Position numbers and translations under genes: made by a program
NCBI GenBank assembly: GCA_031963415.1
Contig: JASSUI010000001.1
Location: forward strand, 992,001 to 1,056,000
DNA: 64,000 bases
Direction of reading: 5' to 3'
DNA from: JASSUD01 sp031963415
GTDB lineage: Bacteria; Pseudomonadota; Gammaproteobacteria; Burkholderiales; Burkholderiaceae
The notes under the pieces: generated by a model
What the model was told of the DNA's origin: nothing
The model's database searches: none
Seen by the model: only the letters and a program-made list of their open reading frames with translations
In this document: one piece after another, positions 8,386 to 17,023 of the stretch
Layout of the letters: every line of letters starts with the position of its first letter
How positions within the stretch are numbered: position 1 is the first letter of the stretch

Positions 8386-8429
8386 TTAACAACTGGGTCA
8401 TTCTCAGCTTATTTTCTCATGACTTTCCT

Positions 8430-9170
8430 ATGATGCTCGCTGCTTTACCCGTTCAATCTATTGTAGCTGCGCTTAATCATCTTCTTACTCGTGAGGCATG
8501 GGCGCGTGCGCGCTTGGTACCGTACGCGGGCCGTTCCGTTTGCATTATTACCCCCTTCTTTCACTTAGACCTAACAGTACAGCCAGATGGCCTAATTACG
8601 CCACGCCCTAAAACAGAGGAAAATCAGCGTTACGACGTATCGATTACATTACCCTTCACAGCACTCTCAGCTGTATTGACTCAAGGGAAAACCGCATTAA
8701 GTAGATATGTGAAGATCGAAGGTGATGCTGAGTTTGCTGCAACCTTGGGCTTTCTCGCGCAACATTTACGATGGGAAATGGAGGAGGATTTAGCTCAGCT
8801 CATCGGCGATGCCCCTGCTTACCAGTTAAGCCGGATCTTCCGGGCTGGGCAGCAGCAGATACGCCGCACACTTAGTCACTTGGGCGAAACAATTGCTGAA
8901 TATTGGCTTGATGAAAATCCCACGTTGGTGCGTCACGCCGCGCTCCCTGAGTTTGCAACAGAAGTTGTGCAGCTGCGCGATGCCGTGGCACGACTCGAAA
9001 AACGACTGGAACGCACACAAGCAAGCATGCGCAGAATGGAGCATCTCTCCGATGATTTAAAACCCAAAACCCATCGCACAGATAGTACGAACGTACAACA
9101 AGCGGAAGATGGCAAGGCTATCGATCATGCTAAACAGGCGCCAACCGCTAACGCCCCTATTAATCGGTAA
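8430..9170 (+). CDS. ubiJ: Ubiquinone biosynthesis accessory factor UbiJ (SCP2 domain)
   Basis: UbiJ binds lipid intermediates of ubiquinone synthesis in the cytosolic Ubi complex. The product has an SCP2 fold (about residues 12-115: ITPFFHLDLTVQPDG, SITLPFTALSAVLTQG, YVKIEGDAEFAATLGFLAQHLRWE), then a helical C-terminus with VVQLRDAVARLEKRLERTQASM. The frame is open from 8346, but that start lies inside the inverted repeat; the ATG-ATG at 8430 fits the family N-terminus. A charged tail of about 40 residues follows the conserved part. ubiB begins 8 bases downstream, so the two are one operon. Confidence 0.88.
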   Translation: MMLAALPVQSIVAALNHLLTREAWARARLVPYAGRSVCIITPFFHLDLTVQPDGLITPRPKTEENQRYDVSITLPFTALSAVLTQGKTALSRYVKIEGDAEFAATLGFLAQHLRWEMEEDLAQLIGDAPAYQLSRIFRAGQQQIRRTLSHLGETIAEYWLDENPTLVRHAALPEFATEVVQLRDAVARLEKRLERTQASMRRMEHLSDDLKPKTHRTDSTNVQQAEDGKAIDHAKQAPTANAPINR

Positions 9171-9178
9171 ATAACACG

Positions 9179-10738
9179 ATGCGCTTTTTACGTTTTTGCA
9201 AAATCTTCTTTACTATTCTGCGCTTCGACCTCGCTGAGCTTGTGTTAGAGCGTGTTAAGCATAGACGCATAAAGTTCTTTCTGCGCGTACTCACCTTTGG
9301 CCGCAAACTTGATCAGCTACGAGGAGTGCGCCTGCGCCTGGCTTTGGAAAGTTTAGGTCCGGTGTTTGTGAAATTCGGGCAAATGTTGTCAACTCGACGC
9401 GATTTAATCCCAGTCGAGATCACCGATGAACTGGCCAAGTTACAAGATCAAGTACCTCCTTTTTCTTCAGAGCTTGCGGTCACGATTATTGAAACCTCAC
9501 TAGGTAAGCCGATTGAAGTTTTATTCGATGATTTCAGTTTGATTCCTGTTGCAAGCGCGTCAGTTGCGCAAGTGCATGCCGCACGCCTCAAAACAGGCCC
9601 CTACGCTGGTCAAAAAGTGGCCGTGAAGGTATTACGCCCCGGTATGTTGCCAGTTATCGAAAGTGACCTTGCGTTGCTGCATGATCTTGCTTATTGGATT
9701 GAGCGCGTATGGGCAGATGGCAAGCGCTTAAAACCACGCGAAGTAGTCGATGAATTTAATAAGTATCTGCACGACGAGCTAGATTTAATCCGCGAGGCTG
9801 CCAACGGCAGCCAGTTGCGGCGTAATTTTCTGCACTCCAAAAAGCTACTCGTACCCGAAATATATTGGGATTACTGTACGCCGGCTGTGCTAGTCATGGA
9901 ATGGATGGAAGGCGTACCCATTAGCCGCGTTGACACTTTACGTGCAGCAGGTGTTGATATTCCTAAGTTGGCGCGTGAAGGCGTCGAGATCTTCTTTACG
10001 CAAGTTTTTCGAGACGGTTTTTTTCATGCGGATATGCACCCAGGCAATATTCAAGTCAGCCTGGCGCCTGATCATTTGGGCTGTTATATCGCGCTCGATT
10101 TTGGCATTGTCGGTGCGCTCTCTGACTTTGACAAAAATTATCTTGCGCAAAATTTGTTGGCCTTTTTCAAGCGTGACTATCATCGCGTTGCGATGCTGCA
10201 TTTGGAGTCTGGCTGGGCGCCGCCAAATACACGTGTGGAAGAATTAGAAGGTGCGGTTCGTGCTGTTTGCGAACCTTATTTTGATAGACCACTTAAAGAT
10301 ATCTCGCTGGGGCAAGCATTAATCCGCCTGTTTCAAACTTCGCGGCGCTTTAACGTAGAAATTCAACCGCAACTCGTGTTACTGCAAAAGACACTGTTAA
10401 ATATTGAAGCGCTGGGGCGCGATTTAGATCCTAACCTCGACCTCTGGAAAACAGCCAAACCCTATCTAGAACGCTGGATGCGTGAGCAAATTGGCTGGCG
10501 TGGCTGGCTTGATTGCTTAAAGCATGAAGCACCTCAATGGAGTAAGACGCTGCCGCAGCTACCGCGGCTGATACATCAAGCGCTGTCTGAAAAAAATCAG
10601 GTGCAGTCCGCCAATGATGAATTAATGCGACGTTTGCTTAAAGAACAAAAGCGCACTAACTATTTGTTGCAAGCGATTTTGATTTTTGGCTTAGCCTTTG
10701 GTGGAGGGATAGTGCTAGCGCATTTTTGGCTGGCATAG
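9179..10738 (+). CDS. ubiB: Ubiquinone biosynthesis kinase-like protein UbiB
   Basis: UbiB is an atypical ADCK/ABC1-family ATPase at the inner membrane required for coenzyme Q synthesis. The 519-residue length matches the family. The KxGQ motif is KFGQ at 65-68, followed by STRRDLIP. The ATP-binding Lys is in KVAVKVLRPG, the catalytic-loop segment is FHADMHPGNI and the metal site is ALDFGIVG. A C-terminal hydrophobic segment (AILIFGLAFGGGIVLAHFWLA) is the membrane anchor. It follows ubiJ closely. Confidence 0.95.
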   Translation: MRFLRFCKIFFTILRFDLAELVLERVKHRRIKFFLRVLTFGRKLDQLRGVRLRLALESLGPVFVKFGQMLSTRRDLIPVEITDELAKLQDQVPPFSSELAVTIIETSLGKPIEVLFDDFSLIPVASASVAQVHAARLKTGPYAGQKVAVKVLRPGMLPVIESDLALLHDLAYWIERVWADGKRLKPREVVDEFNKYLHDELDLIREAANGSQLRRNFLHSKKLLVPEIYWDYCTPAVLVMEWMEGVPISRVDTLRAAGVDIPKLAREGVEIFFTQVFRDGFFHADMHPGNIQVSLAPDHLGCYIALDFGIVGALSDFDKNYLAQNLLAFFKRDYHRVAMLHLESGWAPPNTRVEELEGAVRAVCEPYFDRPLKDISLGQALIRLFQTSRRFNVEIQPQLVLLQKTLLNIEALGRDLDPNLDLWKTAKPYLERWMREQIGWRGWLDCLKHEAPQWSKTLPQLPRLIHQALSEKNQVQSANDELMRRLLKEQKRTNYLLQAILIFGLAFGGGIVLAHFWLA

Positions 10739-10793
10739 GGATACACAGGGTAAAATCCTACTCATCTGCGTAGAGCCTTACCGCTATAATTTC

Positions 10794-11031
10794 AGAACCT
10801 TTGTGGAAATTGTCTAAAGAGTGGAAATTCAAAGGCCGTAAATTGGATTGAGGTACAAACCCGAACATACACGCTCATAGCCTCTTTTTTTGCTTCGCAT
10901 GACCAAAATTCATACGGAAAGATGAGTTAAAGCTATGATTTGTGGCAAACGTTAAAGAGTTGGTGTTCCTTCATTACCCAGCCTACGGCCCCCGAATCAC
11001 TACATTTTAGATAACTTATAGACAGGCTCTT
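10794..11031. repeat. MITE-like intergenic repeat, family 1
   Basis: Left edge AGAACCTTTGTGGAAATTGTCTAA and right edge ending TATAGACAGGCTCT are inverted versions of one terminus (compare 18928-19095: AGAACCTGTTGACAAATCGCC and its inverted right end). No transposase is encoded. It abuts the next repeat directly, sharing a TTA. Confidence 0.5.
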
Positions 11032-11216
11032 AGAGCCTGTTCAAAATCTCAAAGAAGAGTGTTTTGTGAGGTTATTAGCCGTCACGTTGGGGTTCGTTCC
11101 TCACCCCAACCTACAAAACTTGCCGAAAAGTCGTAGGTTGGGGTGACAAAGGAACCCCAACATGAGCCTATACAAGCCTCTAAGTCGCTTTTTTAAAAGA
11201 TTTTAAACAGGCTCTT
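11032..11216. repeat. MITE-like intergenic repeat, family 2
   Basis: Terminal inverted repeats are AGAGCCTGTTCAAAATCT on the left and AGATTTTAAACAGGCTCT on the right, flanked by TTA. The interior contains paired CCCCAACCTAC / GTAGGTTGGGG blocks. Nearly the whole element recurs in inverse orientation at 15811-15993. Confidence 0.7.
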
Positions 11217-11249
11217 AGCATTGCTGATTATTTTTGATTGAGTTTAACC

Positions 11250-11627
11250 ATGCCAACCTACGCTTATCGCTGCGAATCATGTGGGCACCAAGAAGATGTG
11301 CGGCAAAAAATTACTGAACCTCACCTTACCCGCTGCCCTAACTGTGCACAAGATACTTTTCAACGCCAACTTACTGCCTCGAATTTTCAACTCAAAGGAT
11401 CTGGTTGGTACGTGACTGATTTCCGTAACAGCAATAAAAGTAACAGCGACACGAAAAAGTCTGAGTCGTCGACTTCAGCCCAAACCTCAAACACAAACGA
11501 ATCTAGCGCCAGTGAAAGTAGCAACGCTGACACGAACGCAAATCAGCCTACTACCACTACTGCATCAACCAACAACGCTAAGGGGTCGTCTGCCAATAAA
11601 TCGACTCCCGTTGCAACCGGCTCATGA
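11250..11627 (+). CDS. FmdB-family zinc-ribbon protein
   Basis: Short putative regulatory protein with an FmdB zinc ribbon: PTYAYRCESCGHQEDVRQK, then RCPNC, and the QLKGSGWYVTDF ending of the conserved domain (about residue 62). The tail is low-complexity and rich in Ser, Asn and Thr (residues 63-125), as in many betaproteobacterial copies. I start at ATG 11250; a TTG 12 bases upstream is less likely. Its stop overlaps the start of the DUF502 gene (ATGA), the conserved pairing seen upstream of aspS in Burkholderiaceae. Function beyond zinc binding is not established. Confidence 0.85.
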   Translation: MPTYAYRCESCGHQEDVRQKITEPHLTRCPNCAQDTFQRQLTASNFQLKGSGWYVTDFRNSNKSNSDTKKSESSTSAQTSNTNESSASESSNADTNANQPTTTTASTNNAKGSSANKSTPVATGS

Positions 11628-12247
11628 AAATAGAAAAATCCATGCTGAAAACGTATTTCCTAACCGGCTTATTGGTTTTAACGCCGATTATGATTACGTT
11701 ATGGGTACTTAGTTTAGTGCTTGGGGCAATGGATCAAACCCTAACGCTGCTGCCGGACGCATGGCAACCGAAGCATTTATTTGGGTTTAATTTGCCTGGA
11801 CTAGGCACGATCCTTACGTTGGTTTTTGTTTTTCTAGTGGGTTTGTTCACACAAAATTTTGTTGGACAAACTTTAGTGCAATGGTGGGAAGCTTTGCTAT
11901 GTCGCATTCCGCTAGTTGGGCCACTATATACGAGCGTTAAGCAAGTCTCTGACACCTTATTTGCACGGGATGGCACGGCTTTTCGTAAGGCGCTATTAAT
12001 TGAGTATCCACGCCCAGGCGTGTATAGCATTGCGTTTTTAACGGGCGTACCGGCGGGTGATGTTGCTGATCATCTTGCAGAGGATTATGTGTGTGTATAT
12101 GTACCCACCACGCCCAACCCAACTTCTGGTTTTTTCTTGTTATTACGACGCACAGAGGTGATTGAACTTGCGATGACGCCTGAAGCAGCGTTGAAATATA
12201 TTGTCTCAATAGGGGTAGTTACTCCATCTACCCAAGCTAAACGTTAA
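11624..12247 (+). CDS. DUF502 family inner-membrane protein
   Basis: A 207-residue membrane protein with two transmembrane segments (YFLTGLLVLTPIMITLWVL and LGTILTLVFVFLVGLFT) followed by the DUF502 cytosolic/periplasmic part: IPLVGPLYTSVKQVSDTL, RKALLIEYPRPGVYSIAFLTG, VCVYVPTTPNPTSGFFLL. The family is widespread; its function is unknown. It overlaps fmdB by four bases and precedes aspS by 216 bases that include a short repeat. Confidence 0.88.
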   Translation: MKIEKSMLKTYFLTGLLVLTPIMITLWVLSLVLGAMDQTLTLLPDAWQPKHLFGFNLPGLGTILTLVFVFLVGLFTQNFVGQTLVQWWEALLCRIPLVGPLYTSVKQVSDTLFARDGTAFRKALLIEYPRPGVYSIAFLTGVPAGDVADHLAEDYVCVYVPTTPNPTSGFFLLLRRTEVIELAMTPEAALKYIVSIGVVTPSTQAKR

Positions 12248-12249
12248 CA

Positions 12250-12345
12250 AACCTCTGCATAACACCTGTAACAAGGAACGCTGACGCGAATAGGTTGTAG
12301 TGCGGCAAAGAGACATAACACTGCTACAGGAGTTAGGCAAAGGTA
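12250..12345. repeat. Partial copy of the AACCTCTGCATAAC repeat
   Basis: Begins AACCTCTGCATAACACCTGTAAC and continues with a GTTAGGCAAAGG-like stretch that is also found at 21654-21750 (AACCTCTGCAAAAC...GATTAGGCAAAGG). The end is not sharply defined. The same edge forms one arm of the complete element at 16760-16866. Confidence 0.45.
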
Positions 12346-12463
12346 CCGTAGAAAATGTTGCTCTCTAGTTTTCTACTGATTAGTAGAACTCATTCCATAA
12401 ATCTTTTTTAGCGTTAGCACGAACTGCTAGCGCTCCACACGCTGTCTTTTATTTTTCCGAACA

Positions 12464-14260
12464 ATGAGAACTGAATACTGTGGCTTGGTAACTGATGCCT
12501 TTCTAGGCAAAACAATTTCGCTGTACGGCTGGGTGCATCGTCGCCGAGACCATGGCGGCGTCATTTTTATTGATTTACGAGACCGTGAAGGTTTAGTGCA
12601 AGTCGTATGCAGCCCAGATAACGCGGAGATATTCAAAATTGCTGAAGACATACGCAATGAGTATTGTCTACAGATAACTGGCGTCGTCCAGTTACGGCCA
12701 GAGGGTACGGAAAACACAAGCCTTGCAAGCGGCAAAATTGAGGTGTTGTGCGAACAATTGACCGTTTTAAATGCTTCTGCGACTCCACCTTTCCAGCTAG
12801 ATGACGATAATCTTTCCGAAACTACGCGCCTGACACATCGGATCCTCGATTTGCGCCGGCCTTATATGCAGAAGAATCTAACGCTGCGTTATCGCGTTTC
12901 AATGGCTGTGCGCAAATATCTCGATGAGCAAGGGTTTATCGATATCGAAACACCTATTCTGACGAAAAGCACACCCGAAGGTGCGCGTGATTATTTAGTG
13001 CCGTCCCGCGTGCATGAGGGGCATTTCTTTGCATTACCGCAGTCGCCCCAGCTCTTCAAACAGATGCTAATGGTTTCTGGCTTTGATCGCTATTATCAAA
13101 TCACGCGCTGTTTCCGCGACGAAGATTTGCGTGCTGATCGGCAGCCTGAGTTTACGCAGATCGATTGCGAAATGTCATTTTTGACTGAGCAGGAAATTCG
13201 GGATCTTAGCGAAGACATGTTACACACCGTCTTCCAACAAACCCTCGACGTTGATCTGCCCACCCCATTTCCTGTGATGGACTATGCGCAAGCACTGAAG
13301 CGCTTTGGCTCTGATAAGCCCGATTTACGCATCAAGCTTGAGTTAACCGAGCTGACTGACGTCATGCAAGACGTTGACTTCAAAGTCTTCAGCACCGCTG
13401 CCAAGATGAAAGATGGTCGCGTCGCTGCTTTGCGCATACCACGCGGAGGGGAACTATCACGCGGTGAGATTGATGCTTACACCGAATTTGTACAAATTTA
13501 CGGCGCGAAGGGATTGGCCTGGATTAAAGTTAACCAAATAGAAAACGGCCGTGACGGTTTGCAAAGCCCAATCGTTAAGAATTTGCATGATCAAGCGCTC
13601 ACCGCCATTTTGGAGCGCACCGGCGCACAAAACGGCGACCTTATTTTCTTTGGTGCTGACCGCGCAAAGATTGTTAACGACAGCCTTGGCGCACTGCGTG
13701 TCAAGATTGGCCTTTCCGAGTTTGGCACTGAGCAAGGTTTATTTGAGGCTGGTTGGAAGCCCCTGTGGGTAATCGACTTTCCGATGTTCGAATATGACGA
13801 ACAAGAAGATCGTTGGGTCGCCGTGCACCATCCATTCACAAGCCCGAAAGACGGCCACAGTGAATTGCTTCAGTCCGATCCAGGCAGCTGCCTTGCAAAA
13901 GCCTACGACATGGTGCTCAACGGCTGGGAGATTGGCGGTGGCTCAATCCGTATTCATCGCGAAGAAGTGCAAAATCAGGTGTTCCGTGCGCTCAATCTGA
14001 ATGCTGAAGACGCAGCCAGCAAATTTGGCTTCTTACTGGATGCACTACGTTATGGTGCCCCCCCACATGGTGGTATTGCGTTTGGGCTTGATCGCATTGT
14101 GACGATGATGGCTGGTGCTGACTCCATCCGCGATGTGATTGCATTCCCGAAAACTCAGCGCGCGCAATGCTTATTGACCCAAGCACCAAGCACAGTCGAG
14201 CAAGGCCAATTGCGGGAACTGCATATTCAGGTAAAACAGAAAGTGAATCCTCTACCTTGA
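12464..14260 (+). CDS. aspS: Aspartyl-tRNA synthetase
   Basis: Class II aminoacyl-tRNA synthetase, 598 residues, the size of the bacterial type with a GAD insertion. Visible parts: N-terminal OB fold (YGWVHRRRDHGGVIFIDLRDREGLVQVV), motif 1 (FIDIETPILTKSTPEGARDYLVP), motif 2 (YQITRCFRDEDLRADRQPEFTQID), the GAD domain around residues 290-410, and motif 3 (GIAFGLDRIVTMMAG). Many proteobacterial AspRS of this type are non-discriminating and also charge tRNA-Asn; the sequence alone does not decide. The region before the start has no strong ribosome site. Confidence 0.97.
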   Translation: MRTEYCGLVTDAFLGKTISLYGWVHRRRDHGGVIFIDLRDREGLVQVVCSPDNAEIFKIAEDIRNEYCLQITGVVQLRPEGTENTSLASGKIEVLCEQLTVLNASATPPFQLDDDNLSETTRLTHRILDLRRPYMQKNLTLRYRVSMAVRKYLDEQGFIDIETPILTKSTPEGARDYLVPSRVHEGHFFALPQSPQLFKQMLMVSGFDRYYQITRCFRDEDLRADRQPEFTQIDCEMSFLTEQEIRDLSEDMLHTVFQQTLDVDLPTPFPVMDYAQALKRFGSDKPDLRIKLELTELTDVMQDVDFKVFSTAAKMKDGRVAALRIPRGGELSRGEIDAYTEFVQIYGAKGLAWIKVNQIENGRDGLQSPIVKNLHDQALTAILERTGAQNGDLIFFGADRAKIVNDSLGALRVKIGLSEFGTEQGLFEAGWKPLWVIDFPMFEYDEQEDRWVAVHHPFTSPKDGHSELLQSDPGSCLAKAYDMVLNGWEIGGGSIRIHREEVQNQVFRALNLNAEDAASKFGFLLDALRYGAPPHGGIAFGLDRIVTMMAGADSIRDVIAFPKTQRAQCLLTQAPSTVEQGQLRELHIQVKQKVNPLP

Positions 14261-14313
14261 AAATCTGTTTACGCTCTTTGAGCAGGAAGGGATTAGAAGT
14301 ATGCGGTAAGCGT

Positions 14314-14338
14314 GTTGGGGTGCTTACATCACCCCAAC
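14314..14338 (+). terminator. Hairpin after aspS
   Basis: GTTGGGGTG and CACCCCAAC arms with a 7-base loop, 53 bases after the aspS stop. It lacks a T-tract directly after the stem. The GTTGGGG core also occurs inside the family 2 repeats, so it could be a repeat remnant acting as a terminator. Confidence 0.4.
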
Positions 14339-14550
14339 GTGTGAGCCAACAGTTCTGTATCTTGTTTGATGAGATGCTTAGCTCTATTTGTGTCTTTTGA
14401 AAATCCTGGTATAGGCGCATAGAAAAATCATGCGCAGATGAAGGCCTCGGTGGGGTAAAGGAAAAACAGGTTTTAAAGCTTTTCAGTTATCGGAACCAAT
14501 GAAAACCTACACGGTTATACAGATCTTCTATCACACTCCCTTTTTTATTT

Positions 14551-15789
14551 ATGCAAACGACCCTTACCGATGCTCCGCTAACCTCACTGAAAAAAGCCAA
14601 ACCAGGCCCTGTTTTCTCAGTGTTGCTGGCGATTAGCTTTTCGCATTTACTGAATGATCTGATTCAATCATTACTGATCGCTATTTATCCTCTGCTCAAG
14701 AGTTCATTTCATTTAAGTTTTGGACAAATTGGGCTAATTACGCTTGTCTATCAATTCACCGCTTCTCTTTTGCAGCCGCTGGTTGGTCTATATGCAGATC
14801 GCCGCCCTCAAACTTATTCATTATCGATAGGCATGGGGTTTACCTTTGTTGGCTTACTGTTGCTGGCGCGCGCGCCTAATTTCGCCTCTTTATTGGTCGC
14901 CGCGTCATTGATTGGGGTAGGTTCTTCAGTCTTTCACCCAGAAGCTTCTCGCGCAGCGCATATGGCCTCTGGCGGTCGTTATGGCATGGCGCAATCGCTG
15001 TTTATTGTCGGTGGCAATATTGGGACAGCACTCGGGCCGTTACTTGCCGCGCTCATTATTCTTCCCTATGGTCAAAACTCGGCCGCATGGTTTGCAGGCG
15101 CTGCGTTACTGGGTGGCCTTTTGTTGCTAAAGATAGGTCAATGGAGCAAGAAAAATTTCAACATTAAGGTCAAACCTACAGCGGCTCACCATGCCGCTAG
15201 CGGGCATTCAAACAAGACAATGACATTCGCGTTAACCATTCTTGTGGCGCTCATTTTCTCGAAATATGTCTACCTGGCGAGCTTACAAAGTTATTACGCT
15301 TTTTATTTGATTAGTCGCTTCCATATTTCGCCAGCAAACGCACAGCTGTATCTATTTGCATTTTTATTCTCGATTGCGGCTGGCCCTTTAGTCGGTGGCC
15401 CAATTGGTGACCGCATTGGGCGTAGATGCGTCATTTGGATTTCTGTGTTGGGCGCGGCGCCATTTACGCTACTTTTACCTTACGCAAATCTATTTTGGAC
15501 TGGTGTGTTAACAGTGTTGATTGGGCTTGTTTTGTCCTCAGCTTTTCCGGCCATCCTAGCTTATGCGCAGGAGCTGATGCCGAATCATATAGGCATGGTG
15601 TCTGGGCTGCTGTACGGCTTCGCGTTCGGCGTTGGCGGAATCGGCGCAGCGATATTTGGGAAATTGGCTGACCTGACAAGCATTGAATTTATCTACCAAG
15701 TTTGTGCATTCTTACCGTGCTTAGGCGCCCTCACCTACTTTCTACCGAAGCTTGATTTGTCGAAACTGAAAGCACATGAGACGCCATAA
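14551..15789 (+). CDS. fsr: MFS exporter of the fosmidomycin-resistance (Fsr) family
   Basis: Twelve-helix major-facilitator exporter, 412 residues. The N-terminus (LLAISFSHLLNDLIQSLLIAIYPLLKSSFHLSFGQIGLITLVYQ) matches Fsr closely, as do SLLQPLVGLYADRRPQTYSL, GVGSSVFHPEASRAAHMASGGR and QSLFIVGGNIGTALGPLLAA. Fsr confers resistance to fosmidomycin, an inhibitor of isoprenoid synthesis; the natural substrate is not known. It is a single gene, with repeats on both sides and a strong intrinsic terminator at 16014-16045. Confidence 0.9.
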   Translation: MQTTLTDAPLTSLKKAKPGPVFSVLLAISFSHLLNDLIQSLLIAIYPLLKSSFHLSFGQIGLITLVYQFTASLLQPLVGLYADRRPQTYSLSIGMGFTFVGLLLLARAPNFASLLVAASLIGVGSSVFHPEASRAAHMASGGRYGMAQSLFIVGGNIGTALGPLLAALIILPYGQNSAAWFAGAALLGGLLLLKIGQWSKKNFNIKVKPTAAHHAASGHSNKTMTFALTILVALIFSKYVYLASLQSYYAFYLISRFHISPANAQLYLFAFLFSIAAGPLVGGPIGDRIGRRCVIWISVLGAAPFTLLLPYANLFWTGVLTVLIGLVLSSAFPAILAYAQELMPNHIGMVSGLLYGFAFGVGGIGAAIFGKLADLTSIEFIYQVCAFLPCLGALTYFLPKLDLSKLKAHETP

Positions 15790-15810
15790 GAATTCATTCA
15801 AAATCTGCAA

Positions 15811-15993
15811 GAGCGTGTTCATCATCTTTTAAAAGAAGACATATCGAGTTAATCGGCCTACAGGTTGGGGTTCCTTTGTCACCCCAACCTACGACTTTTC
15901 GGCAAATTTTGTAGGTTGAGGTGAGGTGCGAACCCCAACGTGACGGCTAATAACCTCACAAAACACTCTTCTTTGAGATTCTGAACAGGTTCT
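15811..15993. repeat. MITE-like intergenic repeat, family 2 (inverse copy)
   Basis: Reverse-complement copy of 11032-11216: it ends TCTTTGAGATTCTGAACAGG and contains the same AAGTCGTAGGTTGGGGTGAC core read on the other strand. The left edge is AGCGTGTTCATCATCTTTTA. Such similarity over about 180 bases between two intergenic sites shows a dispersed element. Confidence 0.7.
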
Positions 15994-16013
15994 AAGATAA
16001 ATCATTAAATAAC

Positions 16014-16045
16014 GCGCTTTCGGTTTTTTGTGAAAGCGCTTTTTT
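16014..16045 (+). terminator. Intrinsic terminator between fsr and nudB
   Basis: GCGCTTTC and GAAAGCGC arms around a 10-base loop, followed by six T. It probably ends the fsr transcript. Because it covers a GTG that opens the nudB frame at 16030, that GTG is an unlikely start. Confidence 0.75.
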
Positions 16046-16059
16046 GTGACGGATTTCTT

Positions 16060-16533
16060 TTGATAGCGCAAAAAATTCCTGAATCTGCGCTGGTTGTGAT
16101 CCACACCGCAGACCTTCAGGTCCTTTTACTTGAACGTACTGGTCACCCAGGCTTCTGGCAGTCTGTGACAGGCTCTAAAGATCATCATGACGAGCCATTG
16201 CTAGAAACCGCTCGCCGTGAAGTCGCTGAGGAGACCGGCATTATCGTCGGCACTGTTGACGTGCCACCTCACGCATTGGTCAATTGGCAACATCAAGTCA
16301 CTTACGAAATCTATCCATTGTGGCGCCACCGCTATCCCGCCGGCGTCACGCATAATACTGAACATTGGTTTGGCCTGACTGTGCCTACTAGCACCCAAGT
16401 TACGCTAGCTCCCCACGAGCACACGTCTTATCTATGGCTACCTTATCAAATCGCTGCCCAACGCTGTTTTTCCCCTTCTAATCGAACTGCCATTCTGCAA
16501 TTACCTAATCGCTTATCGCTCGCCTCAGGCTAG
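16060..16533 (+). CDS. nudB: Dihydroneopterin triphosphate diphosphatase (Nudix)
   Basis: NudB removes pyrophosphate from dihydroneopterin triphosphate in folate synthesis. The Nudix box is intact: GSKDHHDEPLLETARREVAEETGI, with the REVAEETGI metal-binding helix. The sequence before it (IPESALVVIHTADLQVLLLERTGHPGFWQSVTG) matches Burkholderia NudB, usually found after aspS as here. The frame is open from GTG 16030, which lies in a terminator. I therefore place the start at TTG 16060, but this is uncertain and no strong ribosome site is visible. Length from there is 157 residues. Confidence 0.82.
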   Translation: MIAQKIPESALVVIHTADLQVLLLERTGHPGFWQSVTGSKDHHDEPLLETARREVAEETGIIVGTVDVPPHALVNWQHQVTYEIYPLWRHRYPAGVTHNTEHWFGLTVPTSTQVTLAPHEHTSYLWLPYQIAAQRCFSPSNRTAILQLPNRLSLASG

Positions 16534-16658
16534 TCTTTTACGTCCTTCTTTGTTCTTCCTTTTTTAGATTTTTCTGCCGACGCACCCTCTAATAGGCTGC
16601 TTGTTTCGTGACAGAGAGGCTGCAAATATGTGTGCTTATTGGAGGTTTTCGCTGTTCT

Positions 16659-16719
16659 AGAAAAGCACTGAATTAATTGCAGGGGCTTTCGTCGCCAGCA
16701 GGTAATTCAGCGCTTTTCT
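16659..16719 (+). terminator. Long imperfect hairpin after nudB
   Basis: Arms AGAAAAGCACTGAATTA and TAATTCAGCGCTTTTCT pair over 17 bases with one mismatch, with a 27-base loop. It lies 125 bases past the nudB stop and may end that transcript or be part of a repeat. Confidence 0.4.
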
Positions 16720-16759
16720 CGTATCAATTTGTTTTGTTAAGACGCTCTCTTAACAAAAG

Positions 16760-16866
16760 AACCTCTGCATAACCTCTTGAGTAAGGCATACCTTTGCTGT
16801 TAGCCCATTAAGTACAGCAATCAGGCCAGTTGATCATCCTCCCACCCAAGAGGTTATGCAGAGGTT
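16760..16866. repeat. MITE-like element with 20-bp perfect terminal inverted repeats
   Basis: AACCTCTGCATAACCTCTTG at 16760-16779 and its exact complement at 16847-16866 enclose 67 bases that encode nothing. Partial copies of the same edge occur at 12250, 21654 and 62360. The right arm contains an ATG that is in frame with the downstream acyl-CoA dehydrogenase. Confidence 0.7.
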
Positions 16867-17023
16867 TTACAAATCAGCAAAACCATTTTTTCTTTTATTA
16901 CGGCCTCTTCGTGGCTTAGCGCATTTATTTGATCATGTGCAGCGGATCTTCTCTTGTACCAGCACAATAAAAATACCTTTGCCGTTAGCCACGGATGCCC
17001 TTGACCAATCTTTGGAGATTTTT

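Noticed and set aside
8346..8429. Early ATG for ubiJ
   Set aside because: It lies inside the perfect inverted repeat; the family N-terminus starts at 8430.
16030..16059. GTG start for nudB
   Set aside because: It lies inside an intrinsic terminator hairpin.
16856..17023. N-terminal extension of acyl-CoA dehydrogenase from the MITE ATG
   Set aside because: The extension is repeat sequence and spacer, does not resemble the family, and a good ribosome site precedes ATG 17024.
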